DNA of 64,000 bases from Prorocentrum cordatum. Its lineage: Eukaryota > Sar > Dinophyceae > Prorocentrales > Prorocentraceae. Below, piece after piece: positions 30,176 through 41,623 of the stretch; within the stretch, counting starts at the first letter, position 1; every line of letters starts with the position of its first letter. The position numbers and the translations under genes are program-made. The notes under the pieces are model-generated. The model saw only the letters and a program-made list of their open reading frames with translations. It was not told the DNA's origin and did no database searches. The DNA is taken from contig CAUYUJ010020159.1 in assembly GCA_963575745.1 (NCBI GenBank), positions 124,001-188,000 on the forward strand, read 5' to 3'.

Positions 30176-30751
30176 CTATGTCTTACTTACGGGTGCCATA
30201 TGCAATCGTCGCCCTCGTGTCTCCAGCACCTGGGAATCCACCAAGATTGGCGGCCATGGGCAGGGCACTCCTTGATAATCTAGTCGGGATCCCGGGAAAC
30301 GCCCGCGATATGTAGCATGTCCTCCTACATATGCGTTCGCCAAACAAACACCACGTTTCCCCATGTAGTCGCGCAGCTGCGCCATACTAGCGTGCTCCTC
30401 TTGGGGCCTCAGCGGGCCCACAGGGTTGTGCGTATCCGGATCGACGGTGGACGCTGCAATGCCTGCGTAGCCATTACAATCGCAGCCAAACGCAATCGAA
30501 CTTCTATGTTGCTGGTGGCTGCAAATTCGATAGATCCATGAAATCATTTGAATAACCGTACGTCGATAAGTAATCATATATTTCGCCAGAAATGGCTGTA
30601 CTGGAAAATGCTGTACAATCGCCAACGTATGAAGCGACCCTACCTCAACCCCCACTGCACCCAATCGGCCCTGCGATCCCTTTGGCGGTGGTTGAATATG
30701 TCGGAAGTGGCACAGCCTGAAGAAACGCTTGCGCCCGGATGTGCGCACCAA
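30176..30751 (-). pseudogene. LINE apurinic-type endonuclease domain remnant
   Basis: A 191-codon frame. It contains RHIQPPPKGSQGRLGAVGVE, a hydrophobic strand (LAIVQHFPVQPF), then SIAFGCDCNGYAGI, corresponding to the 'x-h-G-D-F-N' core strand of the endonuclease-exonuclease-phosphatase fold. It continues NPVGPLRPQEEHASMAQLRD, CLANAYVGGHATYRGRFPGS and RLDYQGVP, equivalent to the 'N-x-x-x-x-x-x-A/T-T-[FY]...R-I-D-Y-h' segment. Order and spacing fit a non-LTR retrotransposon endonuclease, which nicks target DNA for target-primed reverse transcription. The terminal SDH motif is lost to a frameshift near 30180-30200. Upstream minus sequence to about 30864 (HRQRLRRHRGPARPHFELGP) could be its N-terminal continuation. 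Confidence 0.7.
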
Positions 30752-30864
30752 TGTGGGCCGAAGTCATCGGCCCTCTTCCCTGGCCCCAGTTCAAAATGTG
30801 GGCGTGCGGGCCCTCGATGGCGGCGCAAACGTTGTCGGTGGGCCTGCGGCGGGGTCTTGTTCAA

Positions 30865-31229
30865 GCGAGCAGAAAAACGTCCTTGTGCCGAAACACTGCA
30901 CCTATCTACGGTGCCCGCCCGCTCTGCACAAGCGATGTGACATTACTAACAACAAATGAAAGCGGAGAAGAAAACATGGGTGTCGCTCGAACGCCGCGGC
31001 GGGCGGCACCTTAGACGGAGGGAGGCGGGGGCGCTGTGTATGGAGGAACACACATCCCTGAATCCGCGCAGGATGTGTGAACGACCTGGGCCAGAACGGC
31101 GGCTGGATAAGGAGGAAGAGGAAGAAGAAAAAACCGTTAGGAGGAGGAACTGGAGGGAAACAAAAGAGGATACACACATGTGGAAGCGAGGATGACGATG
31201 GCCATTAAGAGGAAGGTGAGAAACACACA
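30865..31229. other. No supported gene
   Basis: Short overlapping frames and a GA-rich block at 31107-31135. Nothing recognised. Confidence 0.45.
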
Positions 31230-31640
31230 GGATATGATGGCAGCGATGATGATGATGCTGATGATGATGATAATGATGGTGACGGTGATTAGGATGATGA
31301 TGCTGCTGATGATGCTGATGCTAATGAAAATGATGATGATGCTGATGATGATGACGATGATGAATGGAGGAGGAGGAGAAGGAGGACGAGGAGGAGGAGA
31401 AACGGGAGGAGAAAGAGGAAACGGAGAATAAGAGGAGGAGGGGGAGGATGATAAGGAATGAACGGGGATAATCACGAGGAGGGGGAGGACAAATATTTCG
31501 GATGGCAAAGGGGATGAGGAGGAGGACGATGTCGAGAGGATGGGGAGGCGGAGAGAAGGAAGACGACGAAGATGACGAAGGTGCGGACAATGACGTGTAG
31601 AGAGAAGACGGAGGAGAAGGAGGATGAGGAGGAGGTGGCT
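31230..31640. repeat. (GAT)n then (GGA)n microsatellite block
   Basis: Degenerate GATGAT/GCTGAT units at 31230-31360, followed by GGA/GAA-rich purine sequence to about 31640. The Met/Ile/His/Ser-repeat frames are by-products. Confidence 0.9.
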
Positions 31641-31935
31641 TTGCGCATCAGCTCGCTGTGCGGGTGTGCGTGCGCGGCGACCGCTAGCGAACCTGACCCG
31701 CTCGCCGGCCAGCTCATAGTTCTCAGCGTTCTCGAGCGACGGACATGCTCGGCCGTCGCCCTGTCCTGGTGCCCTGGCCGTGCGTGACGAGCACTTTCTC
31801 GTGGCTGTCAATGGTGGCGAAGGCCGAGCAACCCTCCGGCTTGGCCGCAACGGGCGGACATTCCGCGCGTGCGACAGAGGATGTGCCGACCTCTATCCCA
31901 GGCTTTGGGGAGGGTTTTCGCATGGACCAGCAACC
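31640..31935 (-). CDS. Possible exon, unknown protein
   Basis: Two adjacent minus-strand frames look coding. Frame 32151-31723 has SMRKPSPKPGIEVGTSSVAR, then KPEGCSAFATIDSHEKVLVT. Frame 31850-31640 has SLENAENYELAGERVRFASG. They meet at about 31740-31760, where a splice or a frameshift is needed. Base composition is less skewed than in the surrounding microsatellites. No domain is recognised. Either exons of a short gene or a pseudogene piece. Confidence 0.25.
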
Positions 31936-31997
31936 GGGGGCCCGACACTGGGATATACCAAGGGGGGCGTTTATCCTCGATGGGGGTGCGTCCGAGT

Positions 31998-32062
31998 ACA
32001 TATATATATATGTATATATGTATATATATATACATATATATATATATACATATATATATATG
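31998..32062. repeat. (AT)n microsatellite
   Basis: TATATATG and TATATACA units for about 65 bp, a perfect hairpin former. Confidence 0.95.
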
Positions 32063-34124
32063 CCCCGTGGGGTGCATCCCAAAATGTCCACCCTTTGTTG
32101 GCGCAGTCCCCGGGACTGGGGGAGAACAAAAAATCGCCTGCGAGCGGGCACGCGCGGGTCGGCCGCAGGTTGTTATTTCCCCGAATTGTGTAACAACCGA
32201 TCGACTGGTTGCTAACCTTCGAGAAGACGGCTGCAATGGGCGCCTCCGGCGGAACCTGGACTGCTCCGCCTGCCGCCACTACGAGCGGAGAGATCCGTGC
32301 ACCAAAATGTGAGGCCGCAAACCTGGCTCGGCCGGGGCACCGGAGCTGAACGTTGCTATGGAGCGAGGGGTAAGGGGAAACGGGGACAGGAGACTGAGGA
32401 CGACGAAGGGACCAAGGGACTGATTTTATGGACGCAGGATTTCGGCAGAATGTTGAGGCGGTGCTTGAGGAGACACGGAGCGGAGAGGAAGGTGGAGGCA
32501 AGATGGAGGAAAAAGGGGGTGAGGAAGGAGGGCGGGAAAAGGAGGAAGGAAGGCGAAGCAAGAGGACGAGGAGGGGGATGGTGAGGAGGAATGAGGAAGG
32601 ATGACGAGGTGGGGGCGGGCAGGAGAAAGGATGAAGGCAGGTAGGGGAGATCAGGGAGGACGGACGAGAGGAGAGGATGAGGAGGGAGTGGAGAGGAAGA
32701 AGGAACGACCAAGGAGGATGGTGCAGGGAGGAGCAGGGACGAGGAGGAAGACACAGAGGAGGAGGAAAAGGAGAATGGAAGAGCCTTGCGGAGCAAGGAA
32801 GGTGGAGGGGGAGTGACAAGCTAGGTGCGCTCGAGCCTCATCTAACATCCTACCCCTGCCTCCCATCCCTTCCCATTGCGCTATTCAATTGTCTTCTCAC
32901 TGAATCGGACATTGAATCAGACCTTCTGGGCCAGAGGGGGCAAGCGGCCTCGACACGCAGACCGATGCCGAGAAGCCTCGAACCCGCTTCGACGCAGAGA
33001 TAGAACAGCCCAAACGCGACAACAGGATCAGCATTGACAACGACCGCGAACGCGCATGCGAGGCCTGGGCTTCACAGGAACGGCACAGCGGGACCTCTAC
33101 TCTGAGAGCCAACGAAACGAATAGTGAGTTCAACGCGGCAACGGTACCCCCATCGAGAAGGACCTTGAGCGCAGATACGAGGCCAATGCTGCAGCGGGAG
33201 CGCCATGTTGGAGGGAGCGGGAACGCGGGAGTAGTGCCGACGCTGCAGCGGGAACTCCGTTTAGGAAAGAACGCGACCGATCGAATTGAACATGCACATA
33301 AGCAAAGCCCGCCCGCGCAAATCATGTGCAACAACAAAAAACAAATAATACGCGGAAGGAGCGAATGGAGAAAACGCGTAAGGAAGCTCAAACGCACAAC
33401 CCATACCAACGAACAACATACGCGGAGGGAGGACGGCTGCTCGCGTCACATATGAGTGGGAGGGGAGGAGCGAGTAGTATTCAGATCGTGTAGTTGTAGT
33501 GGGAGGTAGTGAAGCAGGGCGGGGGGGGGGGAGGGGGATAGAAAGAGGTGGAGAGAGGGATGGGAGGAGTAGGGTCTGGTGGGCGGCCAAGGGGAGCGGA
33601 GTCGCGACCTGCGCGCTTGAGCCATATAAGAGATAATATGAACCAACCGTCGCCGCCGAATTCAACGGACGCTCTCGCACCAGGAGCCAAATTGCCATTC
33701 TCAAAGACGCTGCCTGTGCAAATCGCAACACGCGCACGCGTACTTTGTGCGACAATGAACAGAAAATGTGGCACTGAATGTTGGAACGAATCGCTACGAC
33801 TTCCGTAGCCCCACCAACCCTCTGGGCGTAAATGGTGTAACGAATTCGCTGTCTCTACCCCCGTCTTCCGCTCTGGGATGGCTCCACCCTTTCCGCGTAC
33901 ACCCTCACCTGAACTCGGGACCAGTTTGTAGCGACCTCTCAGAAGGCAAGTATTGGCCCCTTCTGGCTCCAAAATGGCTTCCCAAATAGCACGGGACATT
34001 CCGATGTGGCTCAACATGGCGTCCAATGTAACTCCAAGAGGACTCAAGACCGCCACAAGGCAAGTCCAAAGGGCCTCGCAGCCTCCCAAAATCGCTCCGG
34101 AGAAGCCGAAATCGTTCAACGGCA
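32063..34124. other. No supported gene; purine-rich 32390-32820
   Basis: The 32390-32820 segment is almost entirely GGA/GAA/AGG on the plus strand. 32880-33480 is mixed sequence with repeated 'cgggagcg' and 'ctgcagcggga' words (about 33185-33250). 33515-33570 is GGGGGA-rich. The long minus-strand frame 33481-34470 crosses a dispersed repeat and ends in poly-Pro, and is rejected. Confidence 0.45.
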
Positions 34125-34262
34125 CTCTCGCCATCGCTCGGACGTTCATTCCCTGTGTTTTGTTAGGTTTCGGGCGTGGTTTAATCGCCACATGATCAAT
34201 GATGCTCCTCAATGGTCCTCGCCGAAAGAAAAATGCACACGTCCGAGCGATGCCAAGCACTT
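34125..34262 (+). repeat. Dispersed repeat, copy of 12005-12145
   Basis: Collinear with 12005-12145 over 'ctcgccatcgctcg', 'atgatcaatgatgctcctc' and 'aaaaatgcacacgtccga'. Same orientation. Confidence 0.7.
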
Positions 34263-34984
34263 GATTGTCTGGTGAGTTTGGCCGTCTCGCAGGCAACAAA
34301 GGATACACCTTGACGAGAGCCCAGCGAGCGTCCCAAGAGGGCTCGAAGAGGTGATGACTCGAGCTCAGACGGGAATCCCTAGTTAACGCCCCCCCTCTGT
34401 TTGATCGATGGCCTTCAGGAGGCAAAGTCCCTCGAGATCCCCCCAAAGGAGGGGCCAGGCACCTCCCCAAGGGACAACGAGATAGCTCAAACGTGGCTCC
34501 AAGAGGCCCTGAGCGAACTCGCCGAAGAATATAACATCACCGCTGTTGGCCTCGATGCTACCCTGCAGCGACCCTTTCACGGGGGGGTAGAGACGAACTG
34601 GCCGGCCCCGTTCCCTTGGGGCCTCTCGGCGTGTGAGATAGAGATACACCTCGCCACGCTCCTCCCCCCAAGAGCCCAGCCTGGCCGCCTTAGAGGGGGC
34701 ACGCACCTGCTAACTTTAGGTCGGGCATGTCCCACTACAGGGGGATTTTAGACGAAAAACAAGAAATAGTCAAAACGTACACCTAAAAGGCCAACATGTA
34801 ATCACCAGACAGCTCGCCCCTTGGCCCCCGCCAGCCCCACGCAAAGGGGCGAGCATATATACGGGCGCAGCACCGCGCTGGATGCGTAGCCGTCGGCTGG
34901 GCCAACCAAGCGAATGACACATCGCGTGGCGGCTGGATGCCCGCGCCGAGCACAGATATTCTCGGTTCCTCCCTCCTCCTTCTC
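34263..34984. other. No supported gene
   Basis: A plus-strand frame at 34401-34751 has a plausible stretch (NEIAQTWLQEALSELAEEYN) but no further support. Confidence 0.4.
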
Positions 34985-36693
34985 CTCCTCCTCCGCGGGC
35001 TTAAAACTGCCCTCGAAATATCCTCACCCGCTGGCTTAAAACTACCGCCGAAATATCCTCACCCGCGGGCTTAAAACTGCCACCGAAATATCGTCACCCG
35101 CTGGATCAAAGCAGCCACAGGAATATCCTCACCCGCTGGCTTAAAACTGCAACCGACATATCCTCACCCCCGGAAGTGAAACTGCCACCGAAATATCCTC
35201 ACCCGCTGGCTTAAAACTGCCACCGAAATATCCTCAACCGCCGGCTTAAAACTGCCACCGAAATATCCTCACCCACTGGCTTAAAACTGCCACCGAAATA
35301 TCCTCACCTGCTAGCTTAAGACTGCCACCGAAATATCCTCACCCGCGGAAATAAAACTGCCACCGAAATATCCTCACCCGCTTTCTTAAAGCCGCCACCG
35401 AAAAATCCTCACCCGCTGGGTTAAACTGCCAGCGAAATGTCCTCACCCGCTGGCTTACAACTGCCACCGCAATATCCTCACCCGCTGAAATAAAACTGAC
35501 ACCGAAATATCCTCACCTGCTGGCTTAAAACTGCCACCGCTCGATAACACTCGATAACACATCGATAACACCTCATGCTATCGAGGTGTCATCGAGTGTT
35601 ACCGAGGTGCTCTCGAGCGTTATCGAGCTCGATCACACTCGATAGCACCTCGATAACAACTCGAACACATCTCGAAAACATGTTATCGACGTGTTATCGG
35701 GTGTAATCGAGGTGTTATCGAGCGGGTGAGGGTCACCCGCTGGCTTAAAACTGCCACCGCAATATCCTCACCCGCTGGCTTAAAACTGGCACCGAAATAT
35801 CCTCACCCACTGGCTTAAAACTGCCACCGAAATATCCTCACCCGCTGGCATAAAACTGCCACCGAAATATCCTCACCCGCTGGCTTAAAACTGCCACCGA
35901 AATATCCTCACCCGCTGGCATAAAACTGCCACCGAAATATCCTCACCCGCTGGCTTAAAACTGCCACCGAAATATCCTCACCTGCTGGCTGAAAACTGCC
36001 ACCGACATTTCCTCACCCGCTGGCTTAAAACTGCCACCGAGATATCCTCACCCGTGGAAATAAAACTGCCACCGAAATATCCTCACCCGCTGGCTCAAAA
36101 CTGCCACCGAAATATCCTCACCCGCGGAAATAAAACTGCCACCGAAGTATCGTCACCCGCTGGCTTGAGACTGCCACCGAAATATCCTCACCCGCTGGCT
36201 TAGAAGTGCCGGCGAAATATCCTCACCCGCTGGCTTAGAACTGCCACCGAAATATCCTCACCCGCGGGAATAAAACTGCGACCGAAATTTGTTCATCTGC
36301 CGGCGCAAAACTGCCGCCAAAATACCCTCACCCGCGGAAATAAATCTGCCACCGAAATATCCTCACCAACTGGCTTAAAACTGCCACCGAAATATCCTCA
36401 CCCGCTGGCTTAAACTGCTACCGGAATATCCTCACCCGCGGAAATAAACTGCCACCGAAATATCCTCTCACCCGCTGACACACCGAAATATCCTCAACTG
36501 CTGGCTCAAAACTGCCACCGAAATATCCTCACCCGCTGGCTTAGAACTGCCGCCGAAATATCCTCACCCGCTGGCTTAAAACTGCCACCGACATATCCTC
36601 ATACGCGGGCTTAGAACTGCCACCGAAATACCCCCACCCGCTGGCTTAAAGCTGCTACCGACATATCCTCACCCGCGGAAATAAAACTGCCAT
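34985..36693. repeat. 35-bp satellite array, about 43 copies
   Basis: Tandem units of 35 bp built of the words CTCACCCGCTGGC, TTAAAACTGCCACCG and AAATAT. Common variants replace the 'ctggctt' part with 'cggaaataa' or 'cgggctt'. Units are contiguous with no unique spacers. The array is interrupted once, at 35541-35722. Non-coding: few open frames cross it, in contrast with the arrays at 50-55 kb. Confidence 0.95.
35541..35722. repeat. Self-complementary TCGATAACAC insert in the satellite
   Basis: About 180 bp of repeated TCGATAACAC-type words, on the plus strand first (35541-35575), then as the complement GTGTTATCGA (35580-35625), again plus (35630-35675) and again complement (35680-35722). 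It can fold into one long or two shorter hairpins. The junction on the right reads 'gcgggtgagg', the reverse complement of the satellite word 'cctcacccgc', so the array also turns over at this point for about 10 bp. Confidence 0.85.
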
Positions 36694-38049
36694 CTAACGG
36701 CCTGGTGGTTCAGTTCAGTCTGTCTACCTCGCGAAAATCAAATTACGGGCTGCGCCCGTAAATAAAAGCATCGTCCCCCGACTATTGATGACTAGTTTTG
36801 AAGATTCCTCCTGTAGAGGGACAAGCCCGACTTGATGCTAACTCGTCTGGCCCGGAGCAGCTCCAAGGCGCGTCAAAATGGTCGAAGAGAACTTCACGAC
36901 GGCGAATCTGACACTTGGGATGCTCGGGCACGCCTCCACACAGGCACAGAGGCTCCCGCGACTGTCCATGAGCCCCGTCCTCCAGTTTCTCGAGGACCTC
37001 CTGCTGCTCCTCGCCCTCCTGCTCTTCGCCTCCCCCCTTCCTACATCCTCACCCTCCTGGTCCTCGAAGCATTGCAAAACAAGGATTGCAAAAAAACGAA
37101 ATATTGCAACAAAAACGAAGGATTGCAAAACAACGAAGGGTTGTTTTGCAATCCTGTGTTCTCTCCCTTCCGGCTCCCCTCCTCCCTGTCCTCCCTTCCT
37201 CGTCCGTGCTTCTTCCGCTTGACATCCACAGCCTGCTCACTGTCAGCACTTGCATTTATGAGCTTCTGCCAGCACCAGGGTTGTGGGTTAGGTGTTGTCC
37301 CTCCTACCCCCTTCCCCACTGCTCTCGTCGCCCGTATCCCCCCGCCCTCCGCAGACTCTTCATATCTATTTGCTGATCAAGCGGGCATTTTTCCTGCGTC
37401 GCAATTGTGATGCGCTTTGTGACTTCTGCATCGCAGTTGTGATACGCTCTTTTTGCGCCGCACACTACCGCACTCTGAAACACTGATCATGGATCCAAAA
37501 ACGATCGATGCTTCGCGTCTTATAGATGCATATTTGCCCATGTGCCGTGTTGGCGCCAGGCTTGACGACGACGACGATGCCATATCACTACCAACACTTT
37601 CGCAGAAACATCCCAAGACGTATGTATCGGGATGCTTGTAGCTACACTTGTCCACGACCGCAATAGACGACGACGACTGTGCGCACTCCGAATCGTAAAC
37701 ACCTGGCTCCGGTCTTCTGCTGAATGTTGTCGTGACCGATGTTTGGCGCCGATACCGTCATGAGAAGGACGGGGTAATGACGATGTGAAAGGTAGGCTTG
37801 GAAGATAGATGACGCAAGAGAGGAATAGATGGACGAAACTGGCACACATACAAACGCGCCCAAATATAATGTCAAATATGGATAGCAACCGCACACAAAG
37901 GGCTGGAGACGATGGGTGAATCGCGGGGTGGGCGATGTCCTTCTGTGGGGCGTCAAACTCCAACGTGCTAAAGTCTGTCACTGGCAGACCTCTCACTAAA
38001 ATGTCAACCGTGTACAAGTGGTACACCTGGGGCTGCATCTCCTCCGCCT
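36694..38049. other. No supported gene
   Basis: Contains short direct repeats of 'aaggattgcaaaac' type at about 37070-37150. Frames at 36832-37410 and 37520-38038 have no recognisable domain. Confidence 0.45.
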
Positions 38050-38643
38050 CCTCCGCCCCTGGCTGGCTCCTCCTCCTCCTCCTCCTCCCATTTCCCCCTC
38101 CCCCTCCCCCTCCCCCTCCTCTTCCCCCTCGATCTCCTCCTCCTCAACCTCTTCCTCCTCTTCCTCCGCCTTCGCCTCCTCCTCCTCCTCCTCCCTTCCT
38201 CCTCCTCCTGCTCCTCCTCCTCCTGCTCCTCCTCCTCCTCCTCCTCTCCTCCTCCTCCCTCCTACCCCCCTTCCTTCCACTCCCCCTCCTTCCCCTCCTC
38301 CTCCTCTACTCCTCCTGGGGCTGTATATCCTCCTCCCTCTCCTCCTCCTCCTCCTCCTCCTCCTCGACCTCCTCGACCTCCTCCTCCTCCTCCTCCGCCT
38401 CCTCCTCCTCCTCCTCCTCCTCCTCCTCCTCCTCCCCGTTCGCCTCCTCCTCCTCCCCGTTCGCCTTCCCCTCCCGCCCTGGCCGTGCGCGCCCCCAGAC
38501 GCGCCCTCGCTGCCGCGTGGCTCTTCCGATCCGCGGCCACGGGCGGGCTCCTCCCCCCGGAGGGAGGGGACGCCTGGAGCCGCCGCCCGCTATCCCTGAC
38601 CTGCCCGCTCTCGCTGGGAGGAAGAGGAGGAGGAGGAGGGGGA

Positions 38644-38674
<31 letters not shown>

Positions 38675-38855
38675 GAGGAGGAGGAGGAGGAGGAGGAGGA
38701 GGAGGAGGAGGAGGAGGAGGAGGAGGAGGAGGAGGAGGAGGAGGAGGAGGAGGAGGAGGAGGAGGAGGGGGAGGAGGGGAGGGGAGGGGGAGGGAGAGGA
38801 GAAGGAGGAGGGGGAGGTGGAGGAGGAGGAGGAGGAAGAGGGGGACTCATTACTT
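38050..38855. repeat. (TCC)n - 140 bp - (GGA)n giant hairpin, copy A
   Basis: TCC/CTCC-rich sequence from about 38060 to 38472 is followed by a 140-bp unique segment (38473-38615), then GGA-rich sequence to 38850, including about 150 bp of pure GGA. The two arms are complementary and also capable of triplex formation. The unique centre is identical in copy B. Confidence 0.9.
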
Positions 38856-38935
38856 CACGTTGCACCAATCTCGCTATGCCTGTCTCTCACTCGTGTTTGT
38901 CTTGTGTTGTTGTTGTACATTGATTATTTAATTAT

Positions 38936-38936
38936 T

Positions 38937-38967
<31 letters not shown>

Positions 38968-39188
38968 CCGACTCTCTGACTCTCTCGCCCTGTCCCTCGC
39001 TTCTCCTGTTTGTGCATAAGCTCGTGCGTTCGCGCGCTCTTTCTTTCTTTCGTTCTTCATTTGTCTCGCTCTCTCTCTCTCTCCCCCTCTCCCTCTATCG
39101 CTCAAATTCCTTATCTGTCTCTCTACTTCTCTCTTTCTCACTCTTTGAATGTCTCTGCTTCTCTCTCTATCTCTCTCTCTCTCTGTCG

Positions 39189-39235
<47 letters not shown>
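38936..39235. repeat. (CT)n and (TA)n microsatellites
   Basis: CT-rich sequence throughout, with pure (CT)n at 38937-38953 and 39195-39222 and short (TA)n after each. The corresponding tracts in copy B are at about 41588-41900. Confidence 0.95.
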
Positions 39236-39886
39236 CATCTAACTCCGAACAGTTGAAGCCGTGCCATAAAAACATATACAACAAAAGAACGAGACTATGA
39301 TTTGCTGGGTGAGCTTTCATGGGGACCTCTGTGGAACGCCGCGGCCCTATCCTAAGCGGGAGCTCGACCCGATTTCGTCCAGATTTCGACCACCCCTCTT
39401 CACCCTGTCGTCCAAAGGTCGCCCAGGTGTCGCCAGATGTAAAACAAGTCCAACATATTCCACACACCATCCTCCAAACAGCAAGGAATTTGGAGACCCT
39501 CTGAGGCTTCCATGAAAGACCACATAATTCTTTGGCGCCGACGTCACCAACATGTACGCGAAACGCCCGGAGCCAATCTCAAGGACTGACCTACGCGATC
39601 CCGAATCCCTTCTGAAACCAGCGCGTTCACATTCCAGCGTTCTGGCTGTACCTTCTTGTGGCCCCGCATGCAAACGTCCCAAGGGCCCAAACTGGGGCCA
39701 CACAGGGACAACCGACCAGCACACGCTCCAGTCGATGCTCCGTGCGGGAGGCTTCCTGCGACGGCACGCCTGGGGACCGCCCTGGTGCTTCCACCCACGG
39801 GGCCCGAGCGAACTCTGGCCCGCACGTTTGTGTCTGCGGGCTGACGATGGGCTCCGCACCAAGCTCGATCGAGATGCACGTCTGTA

Positions 39887-40080
39887 GGAAGCCGAGCGAA
39901 GGCTGGCAAACCCGTGGCTGCTAAAACGGAACTCTGGGATTTTTGTATTTCAGTTTGTTTCTTCCAGGAGGCCGCTTGTTTACCACTGAGGGTGCTGAGC
40001 TTTATTCCAAGAGTTTGTGTTTTTCTTCCGGGAAGACCGTTTTAGCAGCCACGGATTTGCCAGCCCTCGCCCGGCTTCCG
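39887..40080. repeat. Foldback MITE 'GGAAGCCGGGC', copy 2
   Basis: Left end 'ggaagccgagcgaaggctggcaaa' and 'cgtggctgctaaaac' mirrored on the right by 'gttttagcagccacgg' and 'ccagccctcgcccggcttcc'. A longer centre than 11807-11992. Confidence 0.75.
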
Positions 40081-40247
40081 AGTCTGCACACTGTGCCCAC
40101 TGCACGGCGAGGGGGGCACCGGCCCGAATATCGGCTCCCACATCGATGTTACACCTCTGGGCGCGCCCCGTCAGAAACAGCCCAGACGAGACGAGGCCGG
40201 GACAGATCGGAGATCTCTGAGGTCCTGGATGATGCATGGGTCAATTT

Positions 40248-40449
40248 TCGAAGAAAGAAACACATAAACACGAACGGTTGGCGCTCCGCGCGGATTTCTT
40301 GGATCCGCGCCTGGGCCCCCCCGGCGGCCCCTCCGGCGCCGCCCCTGGCCCGCGGAGCGCGCCAGGGAGGGGTGTCCAGCGCGGACCCAAGAGATCCGCG
40401 CGGAGCGCCAAAAGCCAAAAGCTTAGGTTCATGTGGTTTTTCCTTCTTC
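40248..40449. repeat. Foldback element with GGCGCTCCGC arms, copy 2
   Basis: The left arm 'gaacggttggcgctccgcgcgg' is mirrored by 'ccgcgcggagcgccaaaag' on the right, with outer 'gaagaaagaaacacat' and 'atgtggtttttccttcttc'. The element begins within about 7 bp of where copy A of the duplication stops matching copy B. Confidence 0.75.
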
Positions 40450-40865
40450 TAGAGTTACGCCTGTCCCAGACCCGCCCGACTGAAGAAGGCGGCCCCATGG
40501 CGGCGGCCCAGAGTGAAGGGGAACTGGGACACACAAATAAATACACACAAATAAAAATATCCCCCATATTTTCCCATATTTTCTGGGTTTTTGTCTTCCC
40601 GCGCAATTCCCATATTTTCCCATATTTTCCTACAAATCGACGAATAATTGTGTCTGTGTGTTTTTCCCCCTCCTGACAGAGGGTGTTCCTTGGGCGGTCA
40701 TCCTGGGCCGGCCCAGGGATCAGGCAGCTCCACGGAGCTCTCTTGGGCTGCAAGAGCTCTCCCTTCTGAACCGGTCCTCCTGCTCCTCCTGTTCCTGCTC
40801 TTCCCCCTCCACTTTCTCCTCCTCCTCCTCCTCCTCCTCCCCTTCCCCTCCTTCTCCTCCCTCCT
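40450..40865. other. Spacer between the two duplication copies
   Basis: Contains short repeats of 'cccatattttc' (40560-40630) and the beginning of the second TCC-rich arm. No gene. Confidence 0.5.
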
Positions 40866-41238
40866 CCTACCCCCCCTTCCTTCCACTCCCCCTCCTTCCC
40901 CTCCTCCTCCTACTCCTCCTGGGGCTGTATATCCTCCTCCTCCTCCTCCTCCTCGACCTCCTCGACCTGATCGACCTCCTCCTCCTCCTCCGCCTCCTCC
41001 TCCTCCTCCTCCTCCTCCTCCTCCTCCTCCCCGTTCGCCTCCTCCTCCTCCCCGTTCGCCTTCCCCTCCCGCCCTGGCCGTGCGCGCCCCCAGACGCGCC
41101 CTCGCTGCCGCGTGGCTCTTCCGATCCGCGGCCACGGGCGGGCTCCTCCCCCCGGAGGGAGGGGACGCCTGGAGCCGCCGCCCGCTATCCCTGACCTGCC
41201 CGCTCTCGCTGGGAGGAAGAGGAGGAGGAGGAGGGGGA

Positions 41239-41269
<31 letters not shown>

Positions 41270-41587
41270 GAGGAGGAGGAGGAGGAGGAGGAGGAGGAGG
41301 AGGAGGAGGAGGAGGAGGAGGAGGAGGAGGAGGAGGAGGAGGAGGAGGAGGAGGGGGAGGAGGAGGAGGAGGAGGAGGAGGAGGAGGAGGAGGAGGAGGA
41401 GGAGGGAGGGAGGGGGAGGGGGAGGGGGAGGGAGAGGAGAAGGAGGAGGGGGAGGTGGAGGAGGAGGAGGAGGAGGAGGAGGAGGAGGAAGAGGGGGACT
41501 CATTACTTCACGTTGCACCAATCTCGCTATGCCTGTCTCTCACTCGTGTTTGTCTTGTGTTGTTGTATAGCGTTTCTTTATTTATTC

Positions 41588-41623
<36 letters not shown>

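Larger units (their letters stand above)
38261..40241 (+). repeat. Tandem duplication, copy A
   Basis: Aligns with 40866-42947 from the 'cctaccccccttcc' word to the 'gatgatgcatgggt' word. It contains the hairpin centre, (GGA)n, (CT)n/(TA)n tracts and one foldback MITE. Outside the simple repeats I see about ten single-base differences over 950 bp. No coding gene is supported; the two long frames are repeat-driven. Confidence 0.9.

Noticed and set aside
33960-33985. Spliced-leader-like word 'ctccaaaatggcttcc'
   Set aside because: Only the central 'ccaaaatggct' agrees; the conserved 'cttgagcc' end is absent.
33481-34470. 329-codon minus-strand ORF
   Set aside because: Crosses a dispersed repeat also found at 12 kb and ends in poly-Pro; no domain.
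34985-36693. CRISPR-like array of 35-bp repeats
   Set aside because: Units are contiguous with no unique spacers, there are no cas genes, and the context is eukaryotic. It is a satellite.
37935-39242. 435-codon plus-strand ORF, and 382-codon ORF at 40648-41796
   Set aside because: Leu/Pro/Ser, Arg/Gly and Ser/Leu runs from (TCC)n, (GGA)n and (CT)n. Only the 140-bp centre is unique, and no gene signal was found there.
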